Shown here: positions 18,359-27,531 of the stretch, one piece after another
How positions within the stretch are numbered: position 1 is the first letter of the stretch
Layout of the letters: the number at the start of each line of letters is the position of its first letter
Source: Vicinamibacterales bacterium
Lineage (GTDB): Bacteria > Acidobacteriota > Vicinamibacteria > Vicinamibacterales > Fen-181
Length of the DNA: 35,051 nt
NCBI GenBank assembly: GCA_029974175.1
Contig: JARKSS010000097.1
Span: forward strand, 1-35,051
Reading direction: 5' to 3'
Notes under the pieces: model-generated
The model's database searches: none
Told to the model about the DNA's origin: nothing
Seen by the model: the letters and a program-made list of their open reading frames with translations, nothing else
Translations under genes and position numbers: made by a program

Positions 18359-18383
18359 GCCGGCGCCCGTTTCGGGCGCCGGC
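18359..18383. terminator. Perfect 11-bp stem, TTT loop palindrome
   Basis: GCCGGCGCCCG-TTT-CGGGCGCCGGC, downstream of the - strand S9 peptidase (stop at 18485) and upstream of hdrC. No U-tract on either side. Confidence 0.5.
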
Positions 18384-18484
18384 CATCCATCGGCTCAAGT
18401 GTAGAAGAAATCAACAGCGGGGGCAATCGTTGAGCGTGCCGCCGCACCCGCCGCAGCGGGGCTTCAGCTCGGGGCTCTTCCCTC

Positions 18485-21283
18485 CTACTTGCCCTTGTAG
18501 GGGCGGCCCGACACGATCCACTCGGCCGGCGGTTCCCCCTTCAGGTAGTGGTCGAAGTACTCCTTCATCTTGATGGAGTAGTCGAGCTTGTTCGGGTACT
18601 TCTGCAGGTGATGCGGCTCGCCCCGGTACTGCAGGAAGATGCAGTCCTTGTCGAGGCGCCGCAGTGCCAGGTACAGCTCGATCGCCTGGTACCACGGCAC
18701 CGCGCCGTCCTCGTCGCCGTGCTGGATCAGCAGCGGCGTGGTGATGCGGTCGGCGTAGAACAGCGGCGAGTTCTCGATATAGCGCTCCGGGTACTTCCAC
18801 AGGCTGCCGCCGATTCGGCTCTGCGTCCGCTCGTATTGGAACTGCCGGGCGACCCCCGACTCCCAGCGGATGCCGCCGTACGCGCTGGTCATGTTGGCCA
18901 CCGGTGCGCCGGCCACGGCCGCGGCGAACAGGCTGGTCTGCGTCACCAGGTACGCCGTGCCGTAGCCGCCCCACGAGTGGCCGTGCACCCCGAGCGCCTT
19001 CGGGTCGGCGATCCCAAGGTCCACCAGCTTCTGCACGGCGGGGACCACCGACTTCACGACCGACGGCCCGGGGTGGCCGGGCGTGAAGACGATGTCGGGC
19101 AGGAAGACCGCATAGCCGGCGCCGGCGTAGACGGCGAACGAGGGCCGGTGATTCACTACCGGCTCGTTGAACTCGTACAGCCGCTGCGACTGGCGCTCGT
19201 AGATGTACGTGATGACGGGGTAGCGCTTGCCCGGCTCGTAGTCGGCTGGCTTGATCAGCACACCCTGCAGCTCGACGCCGTCGAGATTGGTGTAGGTCAC
19301 CAGCTCGGCGCTGCCCCAGGCGAACTCGGCCAGCTGCGGGTTGGCGTCGGAAATCCGGCGCGGCCGGGCGAAGGCCGTATCTGCCACCCACAGGTCCGGG
19401 AACTCCTCGTAGCTCTCGCGCGTGTAGACGATGACATCGGCCCGCTTGGCCTTCGCCACGAACTTGAACAGCTTCTTCTCGTCGAGCCCGCGCGTCACGC
19501 CCGGCTTGTCGAACGACGCGCGGTAGAAGCCCCAGTTCTTTTCCCGCTCGTGATAGGCGGTGAGCAGCAGTGGCTCGCGCGTCGAGAAGCTTGGGGCGTC
19601 GCGGTCGAGATCCACCAGGCGGAACCGCACCCGGCCCGCCCGGCCCTGCCCGGCGGTCAGGTTCTCGGGGCTGCCGCCCGCGGCCGGGATTCGCCACACG
19701 TCGAACGCGTCGTAGACCAGGAAGGACGATCCATCGCCCACCCAGCCCCCGAACCCGTACGCGCGCGGGGTTCCGGGCGTGTCGTGATCCTCGTCGTACA
19801 GCGTGACGCCGAGCGCCTCGGTGGCATTGCGCGTTGTGCCCTTCGCCACGTCGTAGACGTGCCAGTGGCGGTCGTGGAAGTAGGCTGCCCAGGCGCCGTC
19901 CGGTGAGAGCACCACCGGGCCGAGCACGCCACGGGCGATTGGCGTTCGCTTGCCGGTTTCCAGGTCCACCAGCCAGGCGTCGCGGCGGCCCTCGTCCCAC
20001 GTCGCCTGCCGGGCATACGGCACCGTCGTCGTACCGAGCGCCACGCGCGGGTTCTCGGGGACTGCGACATCGGGAACCTCGAGGTCGGCCAGCGCCACCA
20101 CGCGGCCGCTCTCGGGGTGGGCGACCGCGCGGTAGGTGCGGTCCTTCTGGCGGTTCCATCCAATCCGCTGCTGCGCCTGGATCTGCGGGTCCTTCCAGTG
20201 CCAGACGTCCAGCTCGACCTTCTCGAGCAGTCGGTCCACGTCGTACGGGTCTGGTTCGACGCCCTTCTCGTTGTTGCGATTGCCCGGCTCCGCCGCATCG
20301 GGCTTGAACCCGAAGAAGACGCGCCGGCCATCGCGCGACCACGTCACCTCGTTCTTGAGCGGCAGCGTCCATCCCTTCGGCGCCTGCCTGGCAGCTGCAA
20401 CCGTCCGTGCGCGCCGCGTCTTGCCGTCCCACGTCCAGAGCGTTGCCGCTCCCGCCTCGCCGGCCTTGGTCTCGACCGCCGCCAGGAAGGCCAGGCGCGA
20501 CCCTTCGCGCGACCAGGCAAGAGACTCATAGCGCCCCTTGGCGGCCTCCACCACCGCGAGCGGCTCTGCGCCCGGAGCGGCCAGGTCGCGCACGTAAAGG
20601 CCGTTGCCGGCGCCGTCGCCGGTTGCCGCGGCATACGCGAGGAGGTTCGAGGCCCGGTCGAAGGCGAAGGCGGTGGCGCCGCCCAGTTTCGTGTCAACGC
20701 CGGTGGAGAGGTCCCGCACGTGCAGCGTGGCCGGCTCGGAGGCCTCGCCGGGTTTCTCCCTTTCCTTCTCCTTGTCCTCCTTCTGCGGCTCGGGCGGCGC
20801 GACGAAATAGGCCGCCCACCGCCCGTCGTGGCTGAACGCCAGCCGATCGGCGTTCTCGATGGTGATGGTCTTTCCGGTGGAGGTCTCGAGGATGGCGAGG
20901 CCCGGCTTCGGCCGATCCTTTGCCGGCTTCTCGGTGTCGGCAAACGGGATCTTCACCGGCATCGCGACGTGCCGGCCGTCGCTCGCGATGATCGGCGCCC
21001 CGCCTCGCGGCACCCGATAGACCTTCCCGGTGGAGAGCACGTGAACGACCCCCTCGCCATCCCCGCGATCGGGTTGCAGCGCGTAGGCGACGATTGTGCC
21101 GTCCTCTGAGATGGCCGGCGACTGGATCGCCCTGAACTTCATCAGGTCCTGGAAGGTGATCGTGCGGCGCCCCTGCCCCGCAGCCGGACCCGGCAACGCA
21201 AGGCAGAGGACGAGGGCCAGCAGGGCGAGCGGCGGAAGGCCGGGCCGTGGCGCGGCTTGGCGAACCAGCAGGATCGGGCGCAT
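18485..21283 (-). CDS. S9 family (prolyl oligopeptidase/acylaminoacyl-type) secreted peptidase
   Basis: Signal peptide MRPILLVRQAAPRPGLPPLALLALVLCLALPGPAAG; WD40-like N-half; GVHGHSWGGYGTAYL nucleophile motif; QHGDEDGAVPWYQAIELYLALRRL; GEPHHL near the C-terminus. Confidence 0.93.
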   Translation of the reverse strand: MRPILLVRQAAPRPGLPPLALLALVLCLALPGPAAGQGRRTITFQDLMKFRAIQSPAISEDGTIVAYALQPDRGDGEGVVHVLSTGKVYRVPRGGAPIIASDGRHVAMPVKIPFADTEKPAKDRPKPGLAILETSTGKTITIENADRLAFSHDGRWAAYFVAPPEPQKEDKEKEREKPGEASEPATLHVRDLSTGVDTKLGGATAFAFDRASNLLAYAAATGDGAGNGLYVRDLAAPGAEPLAVVEAAKGRYESLAWSREGSRLAFLAAVETKAGEAGAATLWTWDGKTRRARTVAAARQAPKGWTLPLKNEVTWSRDGRRVFFGFKPDAAEPGNRNNEKGVEPDPYDVDRLLEKVELDVWHWKDPQIQAQQRIGWNRQKDRTYRAVAHPESGRVVALADLEVPDVAVPENPRVALGTTTVPYARQATWDEGRRDAWLVDLETGKRTPIARGVLGPVVLSPDGAWAAYFHDRHWHVYDVAKGTTRNATEALGVTLYDEDHDTPGTPRAYGFGGWVGDGSSFLVYDAFDVWRIPAAGGSPENLTAGQGRAGRVRFRLVDLDRDAPSFSTREPLLLTAYHEREKNWGFYRASFDKPGVTRGLDEKKLFKFVAKAKRADVIVYTRESYEEFPDLWVADTAFARPRRISDANPQLAEFAWGSAELVTYTNLDGVELQGVLIKPADYEPGKRYPVITYIYERQSQRLYEFNEPVVNHRPSFAVYAGAGYAVFLPDIVFTPGHPGPSVVKSVVPAVQKLVDLGIADPKALGVHGHSWGGYGTAYLVTQTSLFAAAVAGAPVANMTSAYGGIRWESGVARQFQYERTQSRIGGSLWKYPERYIENSPLFYADRITTPLLIQHGDEDGAVPWYQAIELYLALRRLDKDCIFLQYRGEPHHLQKYPNKLDYSIKMKEYFDHYLKGEPPAEWIVSGRPYKGK

Positions 21284-21349
21284 GGCAGGTTCCTTCAGGG
21301 GGGCCGGAGACTGCGGGCCATGATACGGCGAACTGCTGAGCCTTCGCGA

Positions 21350-22398
21350 GCACGCGACCTTCGAGGGGTTCGGCCGGTTGAGGGCCGGCACCAGCCCCCG
21401 CGCCGCATCCGCGTTCCTGCGCGACCTCGCAGCCCGCCTCGAGGCGAGCGCGGCGGCCGCACGGCCCCTTGACGGCTTCGTGCTTTCGCCGATGCGCGGC
21501 GCTTCCCACCCGTCCGATCGCGGCGACGTGACACGCCTGGCCGTCGTGGCGTTCGCCATCGCGGGCATCGTGCTGCTCGTCGCCTGCGCCAACGTGGCGG
21601 CGCTGCTGCTGGGCCGCTCGACCATGCGCGCGCGGGAGATTGGCATCCGCCTCGCGCTGGGCGCCGGCCGGGCGCGCGTGGTCCGGCAGTTGCTGATCGA
21701 AAGCCTGGTGGTGGCCGTCGTTGCCGGCCTGCTCGCGCTGATGCTCTCGTGGTGGACGATCGGGGCCGTCGTGGCATGGCTCGACGTGCCGCTCACGCTG
21801 GACGTGTCACCCGACCTCGTCTCGCTGATGGCCACGCTTGGCGTGTCCGCGATGGCGGCCGTGGCGTTCGGCCTGGTGCCGGCGCTGCACGCAACGCGGG
21901 GCGGCATTGCGGCCAGTGCGCTGGCTGGCGGGAACGTCGCCGGTGCGACGCCAGGCCGCGCCCGGCTTCAGCGCCTGTCGGCCATCTCGCAGATCGCGCT
22001 GTCGCTGGCCTTGCTGGCCGCAGCCGGTGTGCTGTTGCGCGGCGTCGCGCTGCTGCTGGCGGCGATCGGGGTCTACGGCCTGGTGTCGTGGCGGACGGCG
22101 CGGCGTCAGCGCGAGATTGGCGTCCGGATGGCCCTCGGCGCCACGCGGCTCGACGTGCTGCGGCTGGTGGCATCCGACGGGGCGCGCGTCGCGGCGGCCG
22201 GCTCGATCGCCGGGCTCGTGCTCGGCGTTGCAGCCGCGCGGCTCATAGCAGGCGTATCGGGCGGGTCGCCAGCTGCCGACGTGCCGATGCTGCTGGCGGT
22301 CACGGCCCTCGTCTGGCTGGTCGCCTTCGCCGCGTCGTGCCTGCCCGCCCCGCCGCGCCACGCGCGTCAACCCGGCCGAGGTGTTGCGCGCGGAGTAG
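21350..22398 (+). pseudogene. Decayed ADOP/MacB-like FtsX permease (5' truncated, internal deletion, 3' frameshift)
   Basis: GRLRAGTS...LLVACANVAALLLGRSTMRAREIGIRLALGAGRARVVRQLLIES and ALLLAAIGVYGLVSWRTARRQREIGVRMALGAT fused at about 22040 without the second periplasmic domain. RVNPAEVLRAE* C-terminus lies in a shifted frame ending at 22398. Confidence 0.8.
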
Positions 22399-22470
22399 CC
22401 GTTGGTGTGGCGCTCCGGTCGGGCAGGGCGCCGCTCCGCGGGGCGAGCTTGGGCTCCGGCGCGGCAAGCC

Positions 22471-22499
22471 ATGAGCCTGAGCCCTGAGCCGTGAGCCTT
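22471..22499. repeat. TGAGCCN heptamer tract
   Basis: ATGAGCCTGAGCCCTGAGCCGTGAGCCTT; contains the exact 20-mer AGCCCTGAGCCGTGAGCCTT found again at 25785-25804. Confidence 0.75.
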
Positions 22500-22524
22500 C
22501 TCCCGGGTGTGCTATAACACCCCG

Positions 22525-23484
22525 ATGGTCCGCACGCGCCGCTGGTTGATCGGAGCGCTCCTCGTCGCGATCGCAATCGCGGCGGCACTCGTCTTCGCCG
22601 CCCGCAGCCAGGCCTACGGTCCGTACTGGCTCGACGCGAAGGCGGCCGTGTCGTGGGAGAACCCGCTCTGCGGCGAGATCGATGCGTTCCGGGGCCTCGT
22701 GAAGGCGCGCGAGGTCAAGCAGCGGACCGACGAGATCCTCGCGGCCAGCCGCTTCCTCGCGGAGGATCCGTCAGGCCTCTACTTGTACCAGACCCCGGTC
22801 GGCGGCTTCTGGATGCCGGCGGCCGACGACCTCTGGAGCCTCTCGGTCGTGCTGGCCGAGCAGGAGCACGACATGTACGGCCGGCCGGGCGGCCTTGGCG
22901 TGCGGAGGGGCGATGTCGTGGTGGATGCCGGGGCCCACGTCGGCCTCTTCGCCCGGACAGCGCTCGCCGCCGGCGCCAGCAAGGTGATCACCTTCGAGGT
23001 GACGCCCCGCTCGAACGCGGCCCTCCGCCGCAACCTTGCCAAGGAGATTGCCGAGGGCAAGGTGGTGGTGGTCGAGAAGGGCGTGTGGCACGAGGAAGCC
23101 ACGCTACCGCTGGTCGTCGTCGAGAAGTGCTCGGTGTGCAACAGCGTCTCGCATCCCTGGATGAAGGCGACGGTGGACGTGCCGCTGACCACGCTCGACC
23201 GGGCGCTGGAGGAGCTGAAGGTCGAGCGCGTGGATTTCATCAAGCTCGACATCGAGAACGCCGAGGCGAACGCGATTCGCGGCGCCCGCCGCACCATTGC
23301 GCGGCACCACCCGCGCCTCGCGGTCGCACTCGAGAACTCGAAGACGCGCCTCGAGTACGCGCACGAGGTGCTCGGCCTGTTGCAGGAAATCCACGCCGGC
23401 TACCGTTACACGTGCGGTGCCGTCACCAACCCCGAGAAGAGCCGCCGCATCCTGCCCGAGGTGCTGCACCTCTACGCCCGCTGA
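22525..23484 (+). CDS. FkbM family methyltransferase with N-terminal membrane anchor
   Basis: VVDAGAHVGLFARTALAAGASKVITFEVTPRSNAALRRNL; VPLTTLDRALEELKVERVDFIKLDIENAEANAIRGARRTI. Confidence 0.9.
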   Translation: MVRTRRWLIGALLVAIAIAAALVFAARSQAYGPYWLDAKAAVSWENPLCGEIDAFRGLVKAREVKQRTDEILAASRFLAEDPSGLYLYQTPVGGFWMPAADDLWSLSVVLAEQEHDMYGRPGGLGVRRGDVVVDAGAHVGLFARTALAAGASKVITFEVTPRSNAALRRNLAKEIAEGKVVVVEKGVWHEEATLPLVVVEKCSVCNSVSHPWMKATVDVPLTTLDRALEELKVERVDFIKLDIENAEANAIRGARRTIARHHPRLAVALENSKTRLEYAHEVLGLLQEIHAGYRYTCGAVTNPEKSRRILPEVLHLYAR

Positions 23485-23525
23485 TCAGCGCCCCAGGGGC
23501 AGTGGCCCAGGCGTCCGGCCGGCCC

Positions 23526-24209
23526 TCACCCCAGCAGCTCGTCCAGCTTGGCGATTTGCGCGTTGTCCCCGAGCAGGACGAGCACGTCGTTCTGCTGGAT
23601 CCGCTCGTCGCCTCCGGGCGAGACCGTCGTCACCTCGGGGCCGCCGGTCGCCGGCTTCCGCTTGATCGCGATGATCGTGAGGCCGAGGCGCGGCCGCAGC
23701 TCCAGCTCCCTCAGCGTGCGGCCGACGAACGGCGGGGGAGCCGGGATTTCGACGATGCTGAAGTCGCGCGACAGCTCGATGTAGTCGATCACGTCGGTCA
23801 TCACCAGGCTGTGCGCCACCCGGATCGCCATGTCGCGCTCGGGGAAGATGACGCGCGACACGCCGAGCCGCTCGAGGATTCGGCCGTGCAGCGAGGTGAC
23901 GGCCTTGGCGACGATCGTCGGGATGCCCAGCTCCTTGAGCTGCATCACCACCAGCAGGCTCGCCTCGATGTTCTCGCCGATCGAGACCACCGCGACGTCC
24001 ACGTCCTGGATGCCGGCGGCGCGGAGCGCGCGCTCGTCGGTGGCATCGAGCTGGACGGCGTGCGTGAGCACGTCGGCCATCTCGCGCACGTGCTCCTCGT
24101 TTGCGTCCACCCCGATGACGTCGTGGCCCAGGTCGGCGAGCGTGGCCGCCATGGCCGATCCAAGACGCCCCAGCCCGATCACCGCGAACTGCTTCTTTCG
24201 TCGCACCAC
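23526..24209 (-). CDS. ktrA: KtrA/TrkA-type potassium channel regulatory (RCK) protein
   Basis: FAVIGLGRLGSAMAATLADLGHDVIGVDANEEHV (TrkA_N), TrkA_C-like C-terminus; GTG start; next to ktrB. Confidence 0.9.
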   Translation of the reverse strand: MVRRKKQFAVIGLGRLGSAMAATLADLGHDVIGVDANEEHVREMADVLTHAVQLDATDERALRAAGIQDVDVAVVSIGENIEASLLVVMQLKELGIPTIVAKAVTSLHGRILERLGVSRVIFPERDMAIRVAHSLVMTDVIDYIELSRDFSIVEIPAPPPFVGRTLRELELRPRLGLTIIAIKRKPATGGPEVTTVSPGGDERIQQNDVLVLLGDNAQIAKLDELLG

Positions 24210-24221
24210 GTCACCCTCCCG

Positions 24222-25565
24222 TCAGCCGATCAGGATCCTGCCCTCGGGGTGGCGGACGCGCGGAGGTGTCCGCCCGCCCGCCAGCGCAACGGCCAGCGTG
24301 AGGGGCCCGACGCGCCCGGCCAGCATCATAGCCATCAAGAGCAGCTTCCCCAGGACGGAGAAGTGGCCTGCGAGGCTGAGCGGCCCGCCCTCTCCCATCG
24401 ACAGGCCCACCGTGCCGAACGCGCTCGTGGTCTCGAAGAGCGTCGGCAGCAGCTGCCGGCCCTCGGTCACCAGCAGCAGGCCGGCAACCGTGTTGAGCGC
24501 GAGAAACGCGATCAGGCTGATGAAGAAGGCGCGCGCAACGACCTCGGGCGCGACCCGCCGTCGCAGGAGCGTGGTGTCCGCCCGCCCCCGCACGGTCGCC
24601 AGCAGCGCTGCCACGGTGATCCCGAACGTCGTCACCTTCACGCCGCCCCCCGTGCCGCCCGGCGACGCCCCGATGAACATCAGGATCATCAGCAGGAAGA
24701 GGCTGGCGGGGGCCATCGCGCCGATGTCGATCGTGTTGAAGCCCGCGGTGCGCGGCGTCACCGCCTGGAAGAACGAGGCGAGCAGCCGCTCGTGCAGCGG
24801 GAGCTGCGCGAGCGTCGCCGGGTTCCGCGCCTCGAGGAGGAAGAGCGCAGCCGTGCCGCCGGCGATGAGGAGGGCCGTCAGGGCGATCACCAGCCGCGTG
24901 TGCACCGAGAGCCGGCGAAGGCCCCGCGCGTGCCCGAGTTCCCTGAGCACGACGAACCCCAGGCCCCCGCAGATGATCAGGCCGCAGACGACGAGGTTGA
25001 CGAGCCAGTCGCCCCTGAACCGGACCAGGTTGTCGGAGAAGAGGGCGAAGCCGGCGTTGTTGAAGGCGGAGACCGCGTGGAACAGGCCGTAGTACGCCGC
25101 CCGCGCGGCGCCGAGGTCGTGCAGCCACCGGAGCGCGAGCAGGGCGGCGCCCGTCAGCTCGAAGATCAGCGTCAGCTTGAAAACCGAGAGGGCGAAGCGG
25201 CCCAGCCCTTCCAGCGTCTTCGTGTTGAGGGCCTCCTGGAGCGTCAGGCGCTCCGTCACCGTCAGCCGGCGGCCGATGGCCACCGCGATGACGGTGGTGA
25301 GGGTCATGTAGCCGAGGCCGCCGAGCTGGATGAGCGCCATCAGCACGACCTGCCCGAAGAGCGACAGGTCGCGCGGCGTGTCGAGGACGTTGAGGCCGGT
25401 GACGCAGACGGCCGAGGTGGAGGTGAACGCGGCGTCGAGGAGGGAGAGCCGCCCGCGGCCGCCGGCGACCGGCAGCGCGAGCAGCACGGTGCCGGCAGCG
25501 ATCAGCGCGACGAAGCTGACGGTCAGGAGCTGCGAGGGGGACAGGCGCCTGCGGGCGATCGGCAT
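24222..25565 (-). CDS. ktrB: KtrB/TrkH family potassium uptake transporter
   Basis: FTSTSAVCVTGLNVLDTP, HAVSAFNNAGFALFSDN, AVTPRTAGFNTID, FIGASPGGTGGGVKVTTFGI, FETTSAFGTVGLSMG pore motifs. Confidence 0.95.
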   Translation of the reverse strand: MPIARRRLSPSQLLTVSFVALIAAGTVLLALPVAGGRGRLSLLDAAFTSTSAVCVTGLNVLDTPRDLSLFGQVVLMALIQLGGLGYMTLTTVIAVAIGRRLTVTERLTLQEALNTKTLEGLGRFALSVFKLTLIFELTGAALLALRWLHDLGAARAAYYGLFHAVSAFNNAGFALFSDNLVRFRGDWLVNLVVCGLIICGGLGFVVLRELGHARGLRRLSVHTRLVIALTALLIAGGTAALFLLEARNPATLAQLPLHERLLASFFQAVTPRTAGFNTIDIGAMAPASLFLLMILMFIGASPGGTGGGVKVTTFGITVAALLATVRGRADTTLLRRRVAPEVVARAFFISLIAFLALNTVAGLLLVTEGRQLLPTLFETTSAFGTVGLSMGEGGPLSLAGHFSVLGKLLLMAMMLAGRVGPLTLAVALAGGRTPPRVRHPEGRILIG

Positions 25566-25617
25566 ACAGGATCGCAGATCCGCGAGAGTATACGCCTTTG
25601 CTGCCCGCTCAGCAGTT

Positions 25618-25810
25618 CAAGGCTCAAGGCTCAGGGCTCACGGCTCAAGGGCGGCTCAAGGCTCACGGCTCAGGGCTCCTGCACCTCCTGCACCTCCAGC
25701 ACCTTCTGCACCGCCTGCACCGCCTGCACCTTCTGCACCGCCTGCACCCTCTGCACGACGAACCATCCTCCCCCCTCCACCCTGAGCCCTGAGCCGTGAG
25801 CCTTGAGTCC
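25618..25810. repeat. Composite element: GGCTCAN heptamers in inverted orientation flanking a nine-copy GTGCAGNNG nonamer array
   Basis: 24-bp perfect inverted repeat 25655-25678 / 25784-25807 (CTCAAGGCTCACGGCTCAGGGCTC / reverse complement). 81-bp array of nine 9-mers at 25678-25758 ending CTGCACGA. Confidence 0.85.
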
Positions 25811-25845
25811 TCCTGCGTCATGCATAATGTCCCGGGGGTGGTGCG

Positions 25846-26856
25846 GTGAGGAGTGCCGGACGGGCGATCGGCGTGGCGGTGCTGGTGGCGTTGGCGTGCG
25901 GGCTGGTGTTCGGGCAGGAACCCGGGCGCGAGCTGGCGCCGTTCGAGGACTGGCTGAAGGAACTGCGCCAGGAGGCGCTTGCGAAGGGCATCAGCCAGTC
26001 GACGGTGGAGGCGGCGCTGGGCGAGGTGACCGTCCTGCCCGTGGTGATCGAGCGCGACCGGACGCAGGCCGAGCAGGTGATGGCGATCGACACGTACCTG
26101 AAGCGCCGGGTGGACGCCCGGACGGTCAGGACGGCCCGGCGCATGGCGCGCCAGCATGGCCCGCTGCTCCGCAAGGTGACCGCGCAGTACGGTGTCCCTT
26201 CCTCCATCCTCATCGCCGTCTGGGGCCTCGAGTCCACCTTCGGCCGCTTCAGCGGCGTTCGCCCGACCATCCCGGCCCTCGCCACGCTTGCCTACGACAA
26301 CCGCCGGGCGGCGCTGTTCCGCGCCGAGCTGTTCGACGCCCTGCGGATCCTCGATCGCGGCGACATCGAGCTCGCGCGGATGAAGGGGTCGTGGGCGGGC
26401 GCGATGGGGCAGCCGCAGTTCATGCCGTCGAGCTACCTCAAGTACGCCGTAGACTTCGACGGCGACGGCCGGCGCGACATCTGGTCGTCGCGGGGCGACA
26501 CCTTCGCGTCGATTGCCAACTACCTGCGCGAGCACGGCTGGACGACGGGTCAGCGGTGGGGAAGGGCGGTCCGGCTGCCAGCCGAGACGGCGGCCATCGA
26601 CGAGGCAGCCCCGCTGCGGGCCGAGGGGTGCGTGGCAGAGCGCCAGATGACGGTGAAGCTGCCGCTCTCGCGGTGGAGTGCGCTGGGCGTCCGCACGGAG
26701 ACGGGACAGAAACTGCCCCGCACGTCGTTCGACGCCTCGCTCGTGCGCGCCGGCTCGCGGACCTACCTGGTGTACGGCAACTACGAGGCGCTGCTCGCCT
26801 ACAACTGCGCCCACGCCTACGCGCTCAGCGTCGCGCTGCTCTCGGATCGGATGTAG
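25846..26856 (+). CDS. Lytic murein transglycosylase, MltB-like (SLT_2)
   Basis: FEDWLKELRQEALAKGISQSTVEAAL; YGVPSSILIAVWGLESTFGRFSG; GSWAGAMGQPQFMPSSYLKYAVDFDGDGRRDIW. Confidence 0.92.
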   Translation: MRSAGRAIGVAVLVALACGLVFGQEPGRELAPFEDWLKELRQEALAKGISQSTVEAALGEVTVLPVVIERDRTQAEQVMAIDTYLKRRVDARTVRTARRMARQHGPLLRKVTAQYGVPSSILIAVWGLESTFGRFSGVRPTIPALATLAYDNRRAALFRAELFDALRILDRGDIELARMKGSWAGAMGQPQFMPSSYLKYAVDFDGDGRRDIWSSRGDTFASIANYLREHGWTTGQRWGRAVRLPAETAAIDEAAPLRAEGCVAERQMTVKLPLSRWSALGVRTETGQKLPRTSFDASLVRAGSRTYLVYGNYEALLAYNCAHAYALSVALLSDRM

Positions 26857-26858
26857 GG

Positions 26859-26884
26859 AGGGGCTAGGGGCTAGGAGCTAGGCT
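26859..26884. repeat. GGGGCTA heptamer tract directly after the MltB stop codon
   Basis: AGGGGCTAGGGGCTAGGAGCTAGGCT, period 7; same family as 1653-1677. Confidence 0.7.
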
Positions 26885-27014
26885 GGCCAGGCTGGCCCCG
26901 GGCGACGAGCGGGCGTAAGATGATCCTCGGGTCGCGTCGGCAAGCGCGGCCCTTCCTCACCGCACACGAGTCGGCCGAGCGTCTTCCAACCGTCCTACGG
27001 AAAAGGAGGCCAGC

Positions 27015-27506
27015 ATGCCGATCCCCCCGTCGATCGCGGAATTCATCCGCCAGAAACCCCATACGGTGCTTTCACACCGGACCGCGTTCACCGCGCAGGA
27101 AGAGGCGGCCGCCACACACGTGCCGGGACGCCAGTGGGCCAAGACCGTCGTGTGCCTGGCCGACGGACAGCCGGTTCTCGCCGTCCTGCCCGCGCACTAC
27201 ATGGTCGACCTGGAACAGCTCCGGCACCTGGCGGGAGCGAACACGGTGCGGCTGGCGACCGAGGCCGAACTGCGTCAGCTCTACCCGGACGTCGAGACCG
27301 GCGCCGTGCCGCCGTTCGGGCCGATGTTCGGCCAGCGGACGTTCGTCGATCGGGTGATCGCGGAGGACGACGAGGTGGTCTTCCACGCGGGCACGCACGT
27401 GGACGCGGTGCGGATGCGCTATCCCGATTTCGCCGCGCTGGCGTCGCCGCTGGTGGGCGAGTTCGGCCGCCCGCCCGCCCGCAGCCACCGTGCGCAGACG
27501 CACTAG
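27015..27506 (+). CDS. YbaK/EbsC (ProX-like) aminoacyl-tRNA deacylase
   Basis: MPIPPSIAEFIRQKPHTVLSHRTAFTAQEEAAATHVPGRQWAKTVVCLADGQPVLAVLPAHYMVDLEQL; SD AAAAGGAGG upstream. Confidence 0.88.
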   Translation: MPIPPSIAEFIRQKPHTVLSHRTAFTAQEEAAATHVPGRQWAKTVVCLADGQPVLAVLPAHYMVDLEQLRHLAGANTVRLATEAELRQLYPDVETGAVPPFGPMFGQRTFVDRVIAEDDEVVFHAGTHVDAVRMRYPDFAALASPLVGEFGRPPARSHRAQTH

Positions 27507-27531
27507 CAGGCCGCTGAAACACGCGGCCTGA

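Noticed and set aside
21284-21907. Extended N-terminus of the 1140-aa S9 peptidase ORF
   Set aside because: Extension lacks domain features and is antisense to the ADOP relic; a signal peptide begins at ATG 21283.
25598-25799. Coding potential of the CTGCACC array (LHLLHL... or CRRCRR... peptides)
   Set aside because: ORFs are a by-product of a 9-nt period; no start/RBS support, and the tract is flanked by an inverted repeat in a divergent spacer.
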